Origin: Gliomastix tumulicola
Taxonomy: Eukaryota > Ascomycota > Sordariomycetes > Hypocreales > Bionectriaceae
NCBI GenBank assembly: GCA_001599755.1
Contig: BCHX01000003.1
Location: forward strand, 496,001 to 560,000
Reading direction: 5' to 3'
Length of the DNA stretch: 64,000 bases
In this document: positions 20,510 through 31,142 of the stretch, piece by piece
Layout: the number at the start of each line of letters is the position of its first letter
Position numbering within the stretch: position 1 is the stretch's first letter
Made by a program: the position numbers and the translations under genes
Notes under the pieces: generated by a model
What the model was told of the DNA's origin: nothing
Seen by the model: the letters and a program-made list of their open reading frames with translations, nothing else
Databases searched by the model: none

Positions 20510-23016
20510 CTTGTTCCCGTTTGGTGAATACTTTCCAACCACATAGGAGAAGACAGTTTAGTGAGACAGGGACCTCGCCTTATAATGCCAAAGGCCCCTG
20601 GGCAGACTCAGGATGGGTAACATTGTCCGATCGACCAAGAGTCTCGATTCTCAGGACACAACCATGATCCCAGTCCTCTAAAGCTCGCCCTTGGCCAGGC
20701 CCCGGACTAGAGCAAGAACCCGTGCGCGCCGATTCGTCGCAAGGTCTGAATCATTGGCCCTCAATACTTTATCCAGACCCCCTTGACCAATCTCTGACCG
20801 CTCTAGGCAGGCTGGGGTGTTATTGATTCGTGAAATAGGTTGGGGTGGAACAGTTGTTGTCTCTCGGTAGAGGTTTTCCGGGGGTACCACGGGCTTGGGT
20901 CGGCCGCCAGGCAACCCCACGGGGAAGGTTGGCCTGATATGAGCTAAACGCTGGCCATCTGAATCATGCTGTCAATCTTGCATCTTCATTTAACTCGTCC
21001 CGGGCCCATGCCATTGTATCGTCGTGTTGCAAGGTCTCAGCCATTAAGAATCTTCGTTGATCGCTGGTTGCCCTCGCGTGGCAACGGCCTTGTCAGTACA
21101 GAGGTATCAACACAGAAAGGACTTGGAAGACCTGCTGAAACCTTGCTTCAAACCCCAAGCCTTGTGCCCGGTATAAGTTATCCTTGAGGCTGAAGCCACT
21201 CAGCTGGACCGAGGGCACTGATTCATTAGCCACATACCCAAAAGCTGAGAACCCAGCCGCATCAGTCGATCCTAGATTTAGGCTCGTTCGGATGGCATGC
21301 CAATACAGACCATCCCTATCGACCACCATTGAGGTCCGTGGGCGTCGCGTCCGGTGTGTCACATGGTCTAGACCGAACATCGAATTTGCATTCTTGGGTT
21401 CTCCAGGCCCGAGTCCGCTTCCCACCTGCACATATATTCCCTTATCCCTGGCGGCCTCGCCCTCATTTCGTCCAGAGGTATGTCAGGGGATCACTCGCCC
21501 ATATCACTCGCCTTGTCGCATTGCATCGCAGCGTCGTCTTCGCGGGTATCAGCGGCACCGCCGTGAGGACAATATGCCTTGGCTGTCCCCTGTCAGACGA
21601 TCATCCGCGTCATTTCCCTCATTCGTCCTTGAAATCTTGTCAGACCGACACCACCACTCTCTTGTTTCTGTCTCGCTGTCTGACCTTGATGTGCCCAGCA
21701 GGATTCTCCCTCCCCCCAGGATCGTCATCAGCAGTCGGCAAAACCTGATTGAAAGGAAGGGGTATTTTCTAATCACCACCCCAAGAGTCCAATAGTTGGC
21801 GTAGGCCGACCTTAGGCTCGTACGAGTAATCAATGTGACCAGCGGGGTTGGATGCTCTTCCGTGCTCTAGAACCTGGACATAGTCAAGGCCTCAGTCTGC
21901 TAGATCCAAATAGCCCCAAGTTCTGGGCAGTAGGGACGATCTCGCCATTTCGTTGTTGACCAGCCCAGGCTCAGATCATGCACATGTTCTAAATATAGTC
22001 GTCACGTCAGCACGTGGGAGACATATCCCGCATCTGTTGTCCCAACATCCCTTGGCGCGGGCGTATCAGTCGGCACAAACCCCGCCCCTGCCTGCTTCCG
22101 TCGAAGGCAACTACTAATCCGATGCCTTGCATATTGCCTTGGGGCACCTGCGGGCAATCTCTCATGCAGATTAGTCGGCAGACAGCGAGGCGTCTTTTCG
22201 AATAGGCAGTGGGCAAGTTTGCCGCTTCCACAGAGAGGGGGGACCGGAGTTCGACTTCGGACGTAACTACTAACCTTTGGTGTAAGGTGACCGACGCCCG
22301 GGCGCTTGCGCCACGAGTGCTTGCATTCGGCGCGCTGTCAAACTGAGAGAGATCGTCGCAATTGCGTTCTGATCGTCCGAACCTACCCGCGCATAGATTC
22401 TAAAGCATTCGATGCTGGGGATGGTGAAACGCATCAGCTTCAATTCCGACCACTCGCAAGCATCGCCAATCCATTGGACCCAAGCCTTGCCAGTGCGGTC
22501 AGCTCGACAGTGGCGTGAGGCGGGTATCCGCGACATCTTTTCTTTGTTCTCTCCGACGGTGAAAATACAAGCGGTACTTGGCTTTCAGGGAGTACTTCCA
22601 TGCAACCCCCCGTAGCCAATTTGACGCAATGGTCGGAGGGGACTTCCAGGGCAAGTCCCCTCTACTTTCGGTCCCTTTCGTCATTCCAGCCCCGCCGCCG
22701 ATCCCACCTGAAGCTCTCCTCCTGCCCCGCCATTTGCTCCTGCAGGTACTGAGAACCTCGCGCCGCAATTGACCGCACCCAAACACCCATACAAACGCGG
22801 GGCTTTCTCGGGTACCAGCTACCCGCATCCCCCTACAACCAACCTGACAGCTCTCCCCCCCTCCATCCAGAAAGCTTTCCAGGTTATAAAGCTCCCAAGC
22901 TTTTTCTGCCCCTCACCCTGCTCTCTTCCCGTTTTCCTTTCTCCCTTTCTTCATCCAACACATCTCTTTCTCTTCTCCTGTCAATGTTCCGAGCGAGTCA
23001 ATCACTACTAGGCAAA
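20510..23016. other. Long intergenic region without a supported gene
   Basis: The 2.5 kb carry several open frames up to about 200 codons (for example 21184-21795 plus). All are rich in Arg/Ser/Pro, have no recognisable domain, and overlap other frames of similar length, as expected of GC-rich noncoding DNA. A tRNA B-box-like string near 22247 lacks an A box. The right end, from about 22870, is pyrimidine-rich and is probably the FKBP12 promoter and leader. Confidence 0.45.
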
Positions 23017-23794
23017 ATGGGCATCACCAAGACTATCCTCAAGGAGGGCAACGGCGCCATCCCCACAGCCGGCCAGACCGTCGTCATCGAGTACACCGGC
23101 TGGCTCAAGGATACCACCAAGCCTGACAACAAGGGCAACCAGTGAGTCCTCCCTCAATGGGCGGTGAACGCTCCCCCCATGTCTGTTCTTGCTGACCCCG
23201 CGCGCTCTCTGCCAGGTTCGACTCCTCTGTCGGCCGTGGCGACTTCGTTGTCCCCATTGGTGTCGGCAAGCTCATCAAGGGTATGCTTTTTTTGCTCTGT
23301 CTCCTGGCGCGGACTTTTGCGTCCTTTGCGGTACGGCAGCTAATCAGTTTTCTTGCAGGCTGGGATGAGGGCGTCACCCAGATGAAGGTTGGCGAGAAGT
23401 CCATCCTCGACATCACCAGGTAAGCCAGCTGCCCTCACAATGTTTTTTTTTACCTCCAAAAGAGCCTGGATGCTAACGTACATCCTCTCGCAGCGACTAC
23501 GGCTACGGTGCCCGGTAAGACCTACCCTCTTTCTCCCACGCCCCGAAAAGCAAACGCACCCCCTCCCCTCGACAAGCCGCACCCCATCTCAGCGCAAGCC
23601 CCGCGCTGTGCCGTGTCGTGCCGTTCGAAACAAATTACTGATAGTGTTCGATTTGCAGAGGTTTCCCCGGTGCCATTCCTCCTGCCGCCGACCTGGTCTT
23701 GTAAGTCCTCTGTTCTACTAAACTGCGAGGTCAAGTGCCCAAAACTAACCTTGGTTTGTTTCTTAGCGAGGTCGAGCTGAAGGGCATCCAGTAA
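23017..23794 (+). CDS. fpr1: FKBP12-type peptidyl-prolyl cis-trans isomerase
   Basis: Six exons, 23017-23141, 23216-23280, 23359-23419, 23494-23514, 23659-23700 and 23767-23794, give 113 residues, the normal size of FKBP12. The isomerase catalyses proline cis-trans isomerisation and is the receptor for FK506 and rapamycin. Pocket residues are visible: Tyr in VIEYTGWL, Phe-Asp in FDSSVGR, FVVPIGVGKLIKGWDEG (Val/Ile/Trp), DYGYGARG and a terminal FEVELKGIQ. The fourth exon is only 21 bases (DYGYGAR). All introns obey GT-AG with phases that close exactly. The leader is CT-rich, typical of highly expressed fungal genes. FKBP12 acts in cytosol and nucleus. Confidence 0.95.
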
Positions 23795-24218
23795 ATACAT
23801 AAAATAGAAGCTGGCAAGCGATCTTGTATAGGTTGTCAATGCAATTTGAAAACCATGGCCAAGGTGTATTGAGCACCCAGGTCGTCAATTCCACCAACTC
23901 GTTCCAACCCATGCGAGCCATAATCGCTATAAACGCCATTAATACGTCCCGTGAAATGATACAACTTCGGAAAATTGCACGTCTTAGTTGGGGAAATAAT
24001 ATTTGTCGAGACAAATCGAAGTTCATAGATTCCTCCGGATTGGAAAACGTCTAGATACAGGGTAGGCGAACCATTCACTCGCACACAGAGCACCTTACCT
24101 CGAGCTACGGCCATACGTCGGGTTCAAAAGTTCGACCTTAGAACAGACTTGCCTGCACTAAATCTAGGTTGTTAATCGACAGGAATAACGAAAGCTTCTA
24201 GTGCAGTTCCAATTTATA
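23795..24218. other. Convergent intergenic region
   Basis: 3' flanks of FKBP12 and the CorA-like gene. Short frames on both strands show no domain content. Confidence 0.5.
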
Positions 24219-27200
24219 CTAGATACCTCTCATTGAACCCCAGGTGCCAGTGTTGCTGCGGCCGTGGCTTCCCTGCGCAAAATCTGTAGGTGAAACATCT
24301 CCATGCGCACCAGTATTCGCCCTGCCTCGTCGTTTCAGTGAGCGAGGCCAGGCCCAGTACGTCGGGACTTGCTCTTTATAGGCGTATAGGTAGGCAGAAA
24401 CTAGGACAGTGAGCGTGACAGGCACCGCAATACTCCAGTAAAGCCACTGTCCGGACGACGTGTCGCGTATGTCCACCGTGTTCATTCCGAAGAAGCTGGA
24501 GATGAAAGAGCTAGAGAATTAGACGAGTTAGCTAAAATGAATAGCAAAACCTGGACAAACACCACGTCCCACAGGGGTTTTCGACTGACAGTGGCAAGAA
24601 GAACAAAGTCACTAGTGTAAACACTCGAATCGCATTTCCGTGGCCCTCATCTAGGACCTCGATGTCGTCTTGAACCTGCAGCTCAAGCTGATGCGTGAGT
24701 CCGATCTGCCAGTTGAGTTGGTTCTCGAAAGCCGTCCTCTTCATCGTGCCGTGATTGATTGTTTTGTTCTCTAGCGGAAACCGTACCTTTCTCGTCACAT
24801 CCGTGATGCGGAAAGAGTCTGGATTAAGAACATTTGACAGATGCAACAGGCTGCGCCTTTGAAGATAGTTGACCAAGCCAAGTGCTGAAAGTTCGCGAGA
24901 GAAAAGTCGTAGATCCATGAACAATCTTCGTTGAGGACTGGCATTCGCATTGTATCTCAGCTTAGACAGACGGGCCGAACAGAAATCGAGAATGTCGACA
25001 GAGGGTGACGACAGTTCTGCTCTTTCGGTATGCAGCTGTTGTTCCGCCTTTCCCAAATCGCCTACCTGTGACCATGTTGGTATATTCTTTGAACTTCCCT
25101 CCACGGCGTTGTCCACATTTCGCAAGGCTGAGCTGCGGCTGGATCTCATCTCGAGGCACCCTTTTTGCACATTCATCATCGCGACGATAGCAATTAGTTC
25201 AGGGCCAATAGCTTGAAGTCGGACCGAGGTAGTATTGCTTTCAGTGATATTGAGCACCAAATCCTGTCTCGCCTCTCCAATAGAATGCAAGGCCATCTGC
25301 TTGCTGATTGTACACCGCTTGCGCCATGTATGGATGGTATGTGTGTGGTCTTGGAGATACTGCTCGTCCTCTTTCCCTCTCACGGTGTGAAGAATGCTTT
25401 GAGATTGGCAGAGGAAAAAGATAGTGATTCGCTTGAATGATTGTAGCAACTTTGTTGATAATGCTGGCGGCTCTGAGACGCTGCCCTTGGAATGTGAACT
25501 GTTGCGATTTTGTCGATTGCCATCATCATGTGTTGGAAGATCCGGCTTCGTGAAGAACTGTTGCAGATCCCAGAGCTCCCTTTTCAACACTTTGAGATCG
25601 TCTTTGAACGATCTGAGGTATTCAATGAGCTCAGGCCATGACTCAGCAAGGTCAGGCTGGGAACCTTCAAGCCACACAATACAGGGGTCCTCGTAGGGTC
25701 GGGATGGCCTCCTGCAAGGTCCTCCGGTCTGGCATGAGTGAAAGTGTTGTAGAGCCGTGTAAAGGCTGTAGCCCAAACCCTTGCCGCATATTTCGCACTT
25801 CTCATCTGGCTGCCCAGCATCCTGAGGTCTCGAAAATGTCCGATGGCCACATGACGAACCACGGATGTTCCAAGTTTGATGGTCTGGGGCGCTACCTTTC
25901 ATCGTACTGTATTGAACCAGCTGCCAGTAGCTTATTAGAACTACGTGTCACTTGAAGAGTCCGAGGCACAGGGGCGACGTACCCTGAAAATTTGATCCAA
26001 AGCGCCCCAGCAGCGGTCAATGACCCATTCTGCGTCTCCCATGGTCACGGTCTCAATTGGTACAAAGAGGCTCATTATTGACCGAGATATATTGAATATT
26101 TCATTCATTAACTCGGTCGCTTGGCCAATAGATGTGATCTGTGGTTCCTGCGGAGGAACTGAGCCAGGACCAGCTGGCGAATGCGCACGGATTTGGGTGA
26201 TTTGCTGCGAAGGCTCGGTCGAAAGGGGTGAATCCAAGCCATCTGATGGATCGATGGCATGTTCCTTGGATTCGGGTACTCGTAAAACCGGATGACGAGC
26301 ACTGAGAGCTTTCAATTTACAGCGGTAGCTCTCAAGATAAAGCGAGTTCTCAGTCAAATCCCTGTGGAGGCTTTGAAGTAAGCGCAAACACGCTGTCAGG
26401 CCTCTTCCGGACCTTGGACCTTCACTGCTTTCCTGTGTAACCCCCCACATCAAGAACGGAGTGATTAGGAGCTCCGGGTCTTCTGCTATAACGACCCGAC
26501 CGAAGGCTTCCCTGCGTGAAGTTTTTTCATGGTCAATCACACTGCTAGGTTTTGGCTCATCACCTGCGCCACTTGGGGTCGGTGTTTCAACTTCGGCGTC
26601 CGAGAAACTAAGCAACGCATTGCGAAATGCCTGCGTAGAAAGAGACCAATCATTGATGATTTTCACATTATTGAGTGGAGTGGCTCTTATTAGCTCTGGC
26701 CTGGATAGATATCAGCCCGAAAGGCTCTGTATTGGATGCTGGGGTATCCGGGCCACTCACGTTGCTGGCTCGATATCGTGTGTTCGGACCAATTCTAGTT
26801 GCTGGAGACCGGCATTCTTCTCCGCTGCAGCTAACAGGCTGCTCTGTGATCCAGACTGGCCGATGTTTCGCTTCACAGTGATATCAGTCGAGTTGCCACC
26901 TGCATTGTGGACAGTGGCAGTCGGTGAATCTTCGTCCGTTCCGCGATCCAATATAGACAGTGGCTCCTTCATTAGCCTTCCGCCTTCGATTGCCATTGGT
27001 TCAGCACCAGAGAGAGAGTGGCTTCCTCTATGCTCTTGGTGAAGGAGGGGTATGTTTCGATTTGAGGGGTAGTCCATCTCCTTCTTGACGATTATCAAAC
27101 TGATGTCCTTTATCTCCAAGAACGCTAGGTTCAATTTAGTATGCCAGCTTCCTGGCGTCAGCGGGCTGCGGTAAGCCGGAGTCTTGTCTGTGCCAGGCAC

Positions 27201-29512
27201 AATTGATTGAATGTAGATATCGAAGTCGGTGAGCCTAGCGATGCCGGTGATGCTGGAGATGCATCGAAGAAGTCCCTATTCCGGACGACTTCTCAGTGAT
27301 AATTCCAACCCCGAGTGAGCATTTTGAACTTACGGCAAAGCTTATATCGTGTTGAATGGAGGAGTATAATATATTTCCTCCATTTAAGTCGATCCGCATC
27401 ATGATTGGCGGGTATGCCGATCTTTCATCAACGATGATGTTGTCTCTCATCAGAGTCGGCATAGGCATTTCTCCCCAAGTGATGAGAACGTCTTGAAATA
27501 CATCTTAGCGGTCGATCACAGTAAAATAAATAGCAAAACGTGGCGTACCGAATCCCAACATGAGGCACCCCAGGTGCGCAACATGGACAATGTCTTCGGC
27601 TAATGACGCTGCAGTGCCTGGCAGCACTTGGTTGCCAACTTGATTCGGTGAAAGGTCATACCCAAACAGGTAATTGAGAAGCGTATCCATGGATTCGTGG
27701 CTCTTCTTCCTCTGACGTTCTCGCAGCGCGAGATACGGTGTTGAAGCGAACACGACGGAGTCTGAAGTCAGTGCGCTTTCGCCATACGTACCATCAATGC
27801 GGCGAACAAGTCCCCGGACACCCTTCCACGTCTCTCTACGTGGTAATACTGAATGAGCCTCAGGAAAAACCTTGTCGAGTACATTGAGTCCCAGAGATCG
27901 AACCTCGGTCTCGACAAACGGGCAGATTGTGATTAGGTGCTGGAGAGGTTAGCCGGATACACCTGCTAGCACATCCGAGCGTGTTATGATATGTAAAGAT
28001 CCAACGCACTCTGATATCCCGGATAACATTCTCCGTATACTCGACGTGCCTGTGCAGTCAAGTTAACATGGAAAGCACAGAGACAAGGATGCAAAAAGGA
28101 TGCATACAGCCAGTGCATCTGACTTCGCGGAGTTGCGGTTTCCTTGCCAAGAGCGTTCTTGTCGCAGTACAATGTAATAGAAGTATTTTTCTTTTCGTCT
28201 ACGAGGCCCTCTGCCACATTGACTGTCAGTAGCTCGGTGTTGACTCCAGGCCTTAGAGGTGCTTGTCGTGCACGCCAGTGGTGATGCATATTATGTGGTT
28301 TCCGTCCGTCTTCTCTGCGATTGACCTGTGGTGGCTTGTCAATTTTCTTTCCAATTGGCGAAGCATAAGAAAGAGAAAAACTCTCTTTCAGCTCAACATC
28401 ATAGCCTAACGGTAGCTTATATCCTTGAAGCGAGATATCAAGAGAATCGTCATCTGAGCTCCCATCTTCAGAAGAAGAACCAGACATGGGCGATCTTGCG
28501 GCGTGAGAGGAGCGAGCCTCTCTTGTTTGAACTCGAATTCTTGTATAGGGCAGCCGTCTGACGGGAACAACAAACCTGTATCCAGGGTATCTTATGCCGT
28601 CCCCAGTACGTAATGTTGGACTGATAGATCGCTGCCGATAGTGAGGGCTGGTAGATTGCTGCTGATGGTGAGGGCTGATAGATTGCTGGTGGTGGTGAGG
28701 GCTGATAGATCGCTGCTGATAGTGAGGGACGATTGATCGCCTCTTATATCGAGGGCTGATTGATCGCTGCCGATGGCGAGGGCTGGTGGATCGCTGGTGA
28801 GACTGAGGGCTGATTGATCGCCTCCCACGGCGAGGGCTGATAGATCGCTGATCATGGTGAAAGTTGACTGATCGCCTCCCATAGCGAGGGCTATAATATC
28901 GCCTCACCGGGCGAGGGCTGATTGATCGCTGATCTTGGCGAGGGCGATAATATCGCCTATCATTGCTCGAGCTATAATATCGCCTATCATGACGAGGGAG
29001 ATGATATCGCCTATCACGGCGAGGGCTATAATATCGCTTATTACGGCGAGGGCTGATATACTGCTGGTCATATTGAGGACTGATCGATTGCTGCCGATGG
29101 CGAGGGCTATAAGATCGTTGGTGACGGCGAGGAATGCTCTCTCGGTACCGATCGATAACTTCCTCCGGACTGCTTCGCTCTTGCAAAGGTCCATCCGGTT
29201 GGTAATGGACGAGCGTTTGAGCGTGCAGAGACTAGCGAAATCAGTTAGACCACTGAAGATATCCAGGTCGTGGAATTGTCTCACAAGATTGTCAGACTGG
29301 CTGTCATCAACTTGATCGCTAGACCTCTTAATCACAGCATCTTCGTCTTCAACGTCCTCAAAATAAGCAGGCTGGGGATGGGCGGTGCCCTCACGGGGCG
29401 TTTGCTGGTCACCTAGACTGCTTGCAGCAGGCGCAGGGGTGTCGTCAATAGAGGACTCCGATGCGGAACTGGGCATCGCCCATAGTGACGAATTCACGCT
29501 GCCGTCGCTCAT
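24219..29512 (-). CDS. Giant CorA-like Mg2+ transporter-domain protein with Ser-Pro-Arg repeats
   Basis: Ten exons on the minus strand: 29285-29512, 28108-29231, 28010-28049, 27792-27939, 27549-27761, 27334-27491, 26761-27275, 25983-26700, 24590-25920 and 24219-24510. They give 1588 residues and all phases close. Domains in order: acidic N-terminus; about 18.7 copies of a nonapeptide of form SxSPRxxxR (residues about 116-284); a conserved mid region (HLITICPFVETEVRSLGLNV; LLNYLFGYDLSPNQVG); a disordered stretch; a Cys/His cluster (CEICGKGLGYSLYTALQHF); a helical region; and, at the end, RVFTLVTLFFLPLSFISSFF followed at once by GMN, the CorA signature, then a second membrane helix (LYWSIAVPVTLTVLVSAYLY). 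The GMN loop implies a CorA/ZntB-like channel fold, although the long N-terminus is like that of fungal NLR-neighbouring or signalling proteins rather than simple ion carriers. Its role is unknown. Confidence 0.8.
28608..29114 (-). repeat. 27-bp coding minisatellite (nonapeptide repeats)
   Basis: About 18 full units and one partial of a 27-base unit, each coding nine residues of the pattern S/Y-x-S-P-R-x-x-x-R/Q. Units differ by several substitutions but never by a frame-changing indel. Because 27 is a multiple of three, long open frames also appear in the other frames and on the opposite strand; these are shadows. Confidence 0.9.
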
Positions 29513-31142
29513 AGTCAGATCAGGGCTCGTCAGCTTGACAGAAGAGCTTGAAAGACTGAGACGTTCAAATGTGTTGTGGCTACCCTCGGCGGTTTTATAT
29601 CTTGCGCACAAAGGCGACATTCATGCAGTAATCCGAAGCTGCATGAAGCGCGCGGTTTTGCTGCATATGATAAGGCATGTGCGCCGCCATCATCTTTGCT
29701 TCTGGTCAATGATTGGCCAGCCGTGCTACGGTGCCATCTGAATGATACCCTCCGGTCATCAGAACTCCGCTCTTGTTGCCTTTTCGTCGGTGGTTCGCAA
29801 GGTGGGTGGGATTGCCGTTGGGGCATATACCTACTTATAAAGGGCGCAGCAGAGGCCGTCACTGCTAAGGGAGCAGCAGGACAGGTATCTTGAAATGCCT
29901 TAGGCATTATGTGCGTTGAGATAGGGGCGACCATCATGCTCATCCGTGGCTACCTTAGGTCGAGGGTAGCTTAGAAGCTCCTTCTCAGAAACCCGAGAGC
30001 CACGAACGAGTGTAAGATTGACTCGCAGTGACCACCAAACTCCCTTCCTCTTACCTTTGATGACCTACTCCACCGGCTCTGTCTGCCTAATTGCCCACCA
30101 AGGTAGGTCGTGCCTGGCTCACTTTTGATCCCTTGCGGAAGGCTTTCTAGGTGCCTATAGGTAGTACCTACTAGTAGATACCTTCCAGACTCCCAAACCT
30201 TCTCGCATGGTAATCGCTGTACACGGCGTCAAGCCGGAATTGGAGGAGGTATACTTGGTTCAGGAGTCTGTTATAGTGGTAGAGCACCTTACCTTACCTT
30301 AGGTACTGGCTGAGCTTCAAGAATGCAATGGAATGCAGCCACAATGAGGCTAATTTACGCTACACGGCGTAATTGCGATCTCAAGGCATATCTACTACTA
30401 CTAGTAATAGTAGTAGTTGTACTGGGCACTGTAGGTGGTGTTGTTGAACTAGAATCTTCTCCTGGAGAGCTGCACAAGGCGGCTTGGAGCGACAGTAAGA
30501 TGCTGGATGACATAAAGAAAAAGTTGCACTTGCAGGGGGGCATGCAAGCTTTCTTTTTGTCGCCTTTGCTACCAGGTGGGGCAGGCGTCAGCGTGTCGAT
30601 GTGGCCAATGGTCACTGCCGCCCTCGTAGTCCTAGACCCCACTGTTATCGATTGCCCCTCATTTCCAGAGTCTGGCTGAGAGCTCTCCCCTGGCAACCAG
30701 CGACGCCCCGCTAGCACCTTCTGTACGCTCAGCGCTAACGCCGCTGAATGCCTGAAACCTTGCTGAGAAATCTCCTCCGACCGCTAACTTGGCGCATTAC
30801 CTCATCCTCCGTGACTCTCCCTCCATCACAATCGATCCTTTCCTTCCATTCCCTTCTTCGACAACACACGAAGCAAACACATCGCATCCCCTCTTCCGCT
30901 ACTCGACTTCTGTCCGCGTATCGTGATACAAAGGAGCACCTTACCGCGGAGCTCTCTTTCTTCCTTGTGCCCGCATCCTTTTTCAACAGAGCTTTGGCGG
31001 GGTATAGCTTGACCTGGTCTCGGAATCCAGAGTCACACCCCATCCTGACACCTGCAAGATTTCGCCCATTTCACCAAGGATAGCGACCCTGGGGAAGCGA
31101 AAGCTGTCCAACGGGGAGGCTCAACTACATCCCAAGAAAAGC
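29513..31142. other. Divergent intergenic region
   Basis: No supported gene in 1.6 kb. It holds many CCTTAC/GGTA strings and, at about 30390-30417, an imperfect inverted repeat of CTA/TAG triplets. A 118-codon frame at 30323 has one hydrophobic stretch created by this simple repeat, so I do not call it. Confidence 0.5.

Noticed and set aside
21184..21795. 203-codon frame in the gap before FKBP12
   Set aside because: No domain, overlapping frames of equal length, and no splice or start context that favours it.
22235..22270. tRNA-like B-box string (gttcgacttcgg)
   Set aside because: No matching A box, acceptor stem or anticodon stem could be drawn.
28592..28882. Extra frame through the minisatellite (repeats of DQSAL)
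   Set aside because: A 27-base repeat keeps all frames open; only one frame joins the flanking exons by good splice sites.
30323..30679. 118-codon frame with a hydrophobic stretch
   Set aside because: The hydrophobic part comes from a CTA/GTA simple repeat; nothing else supports a gene.
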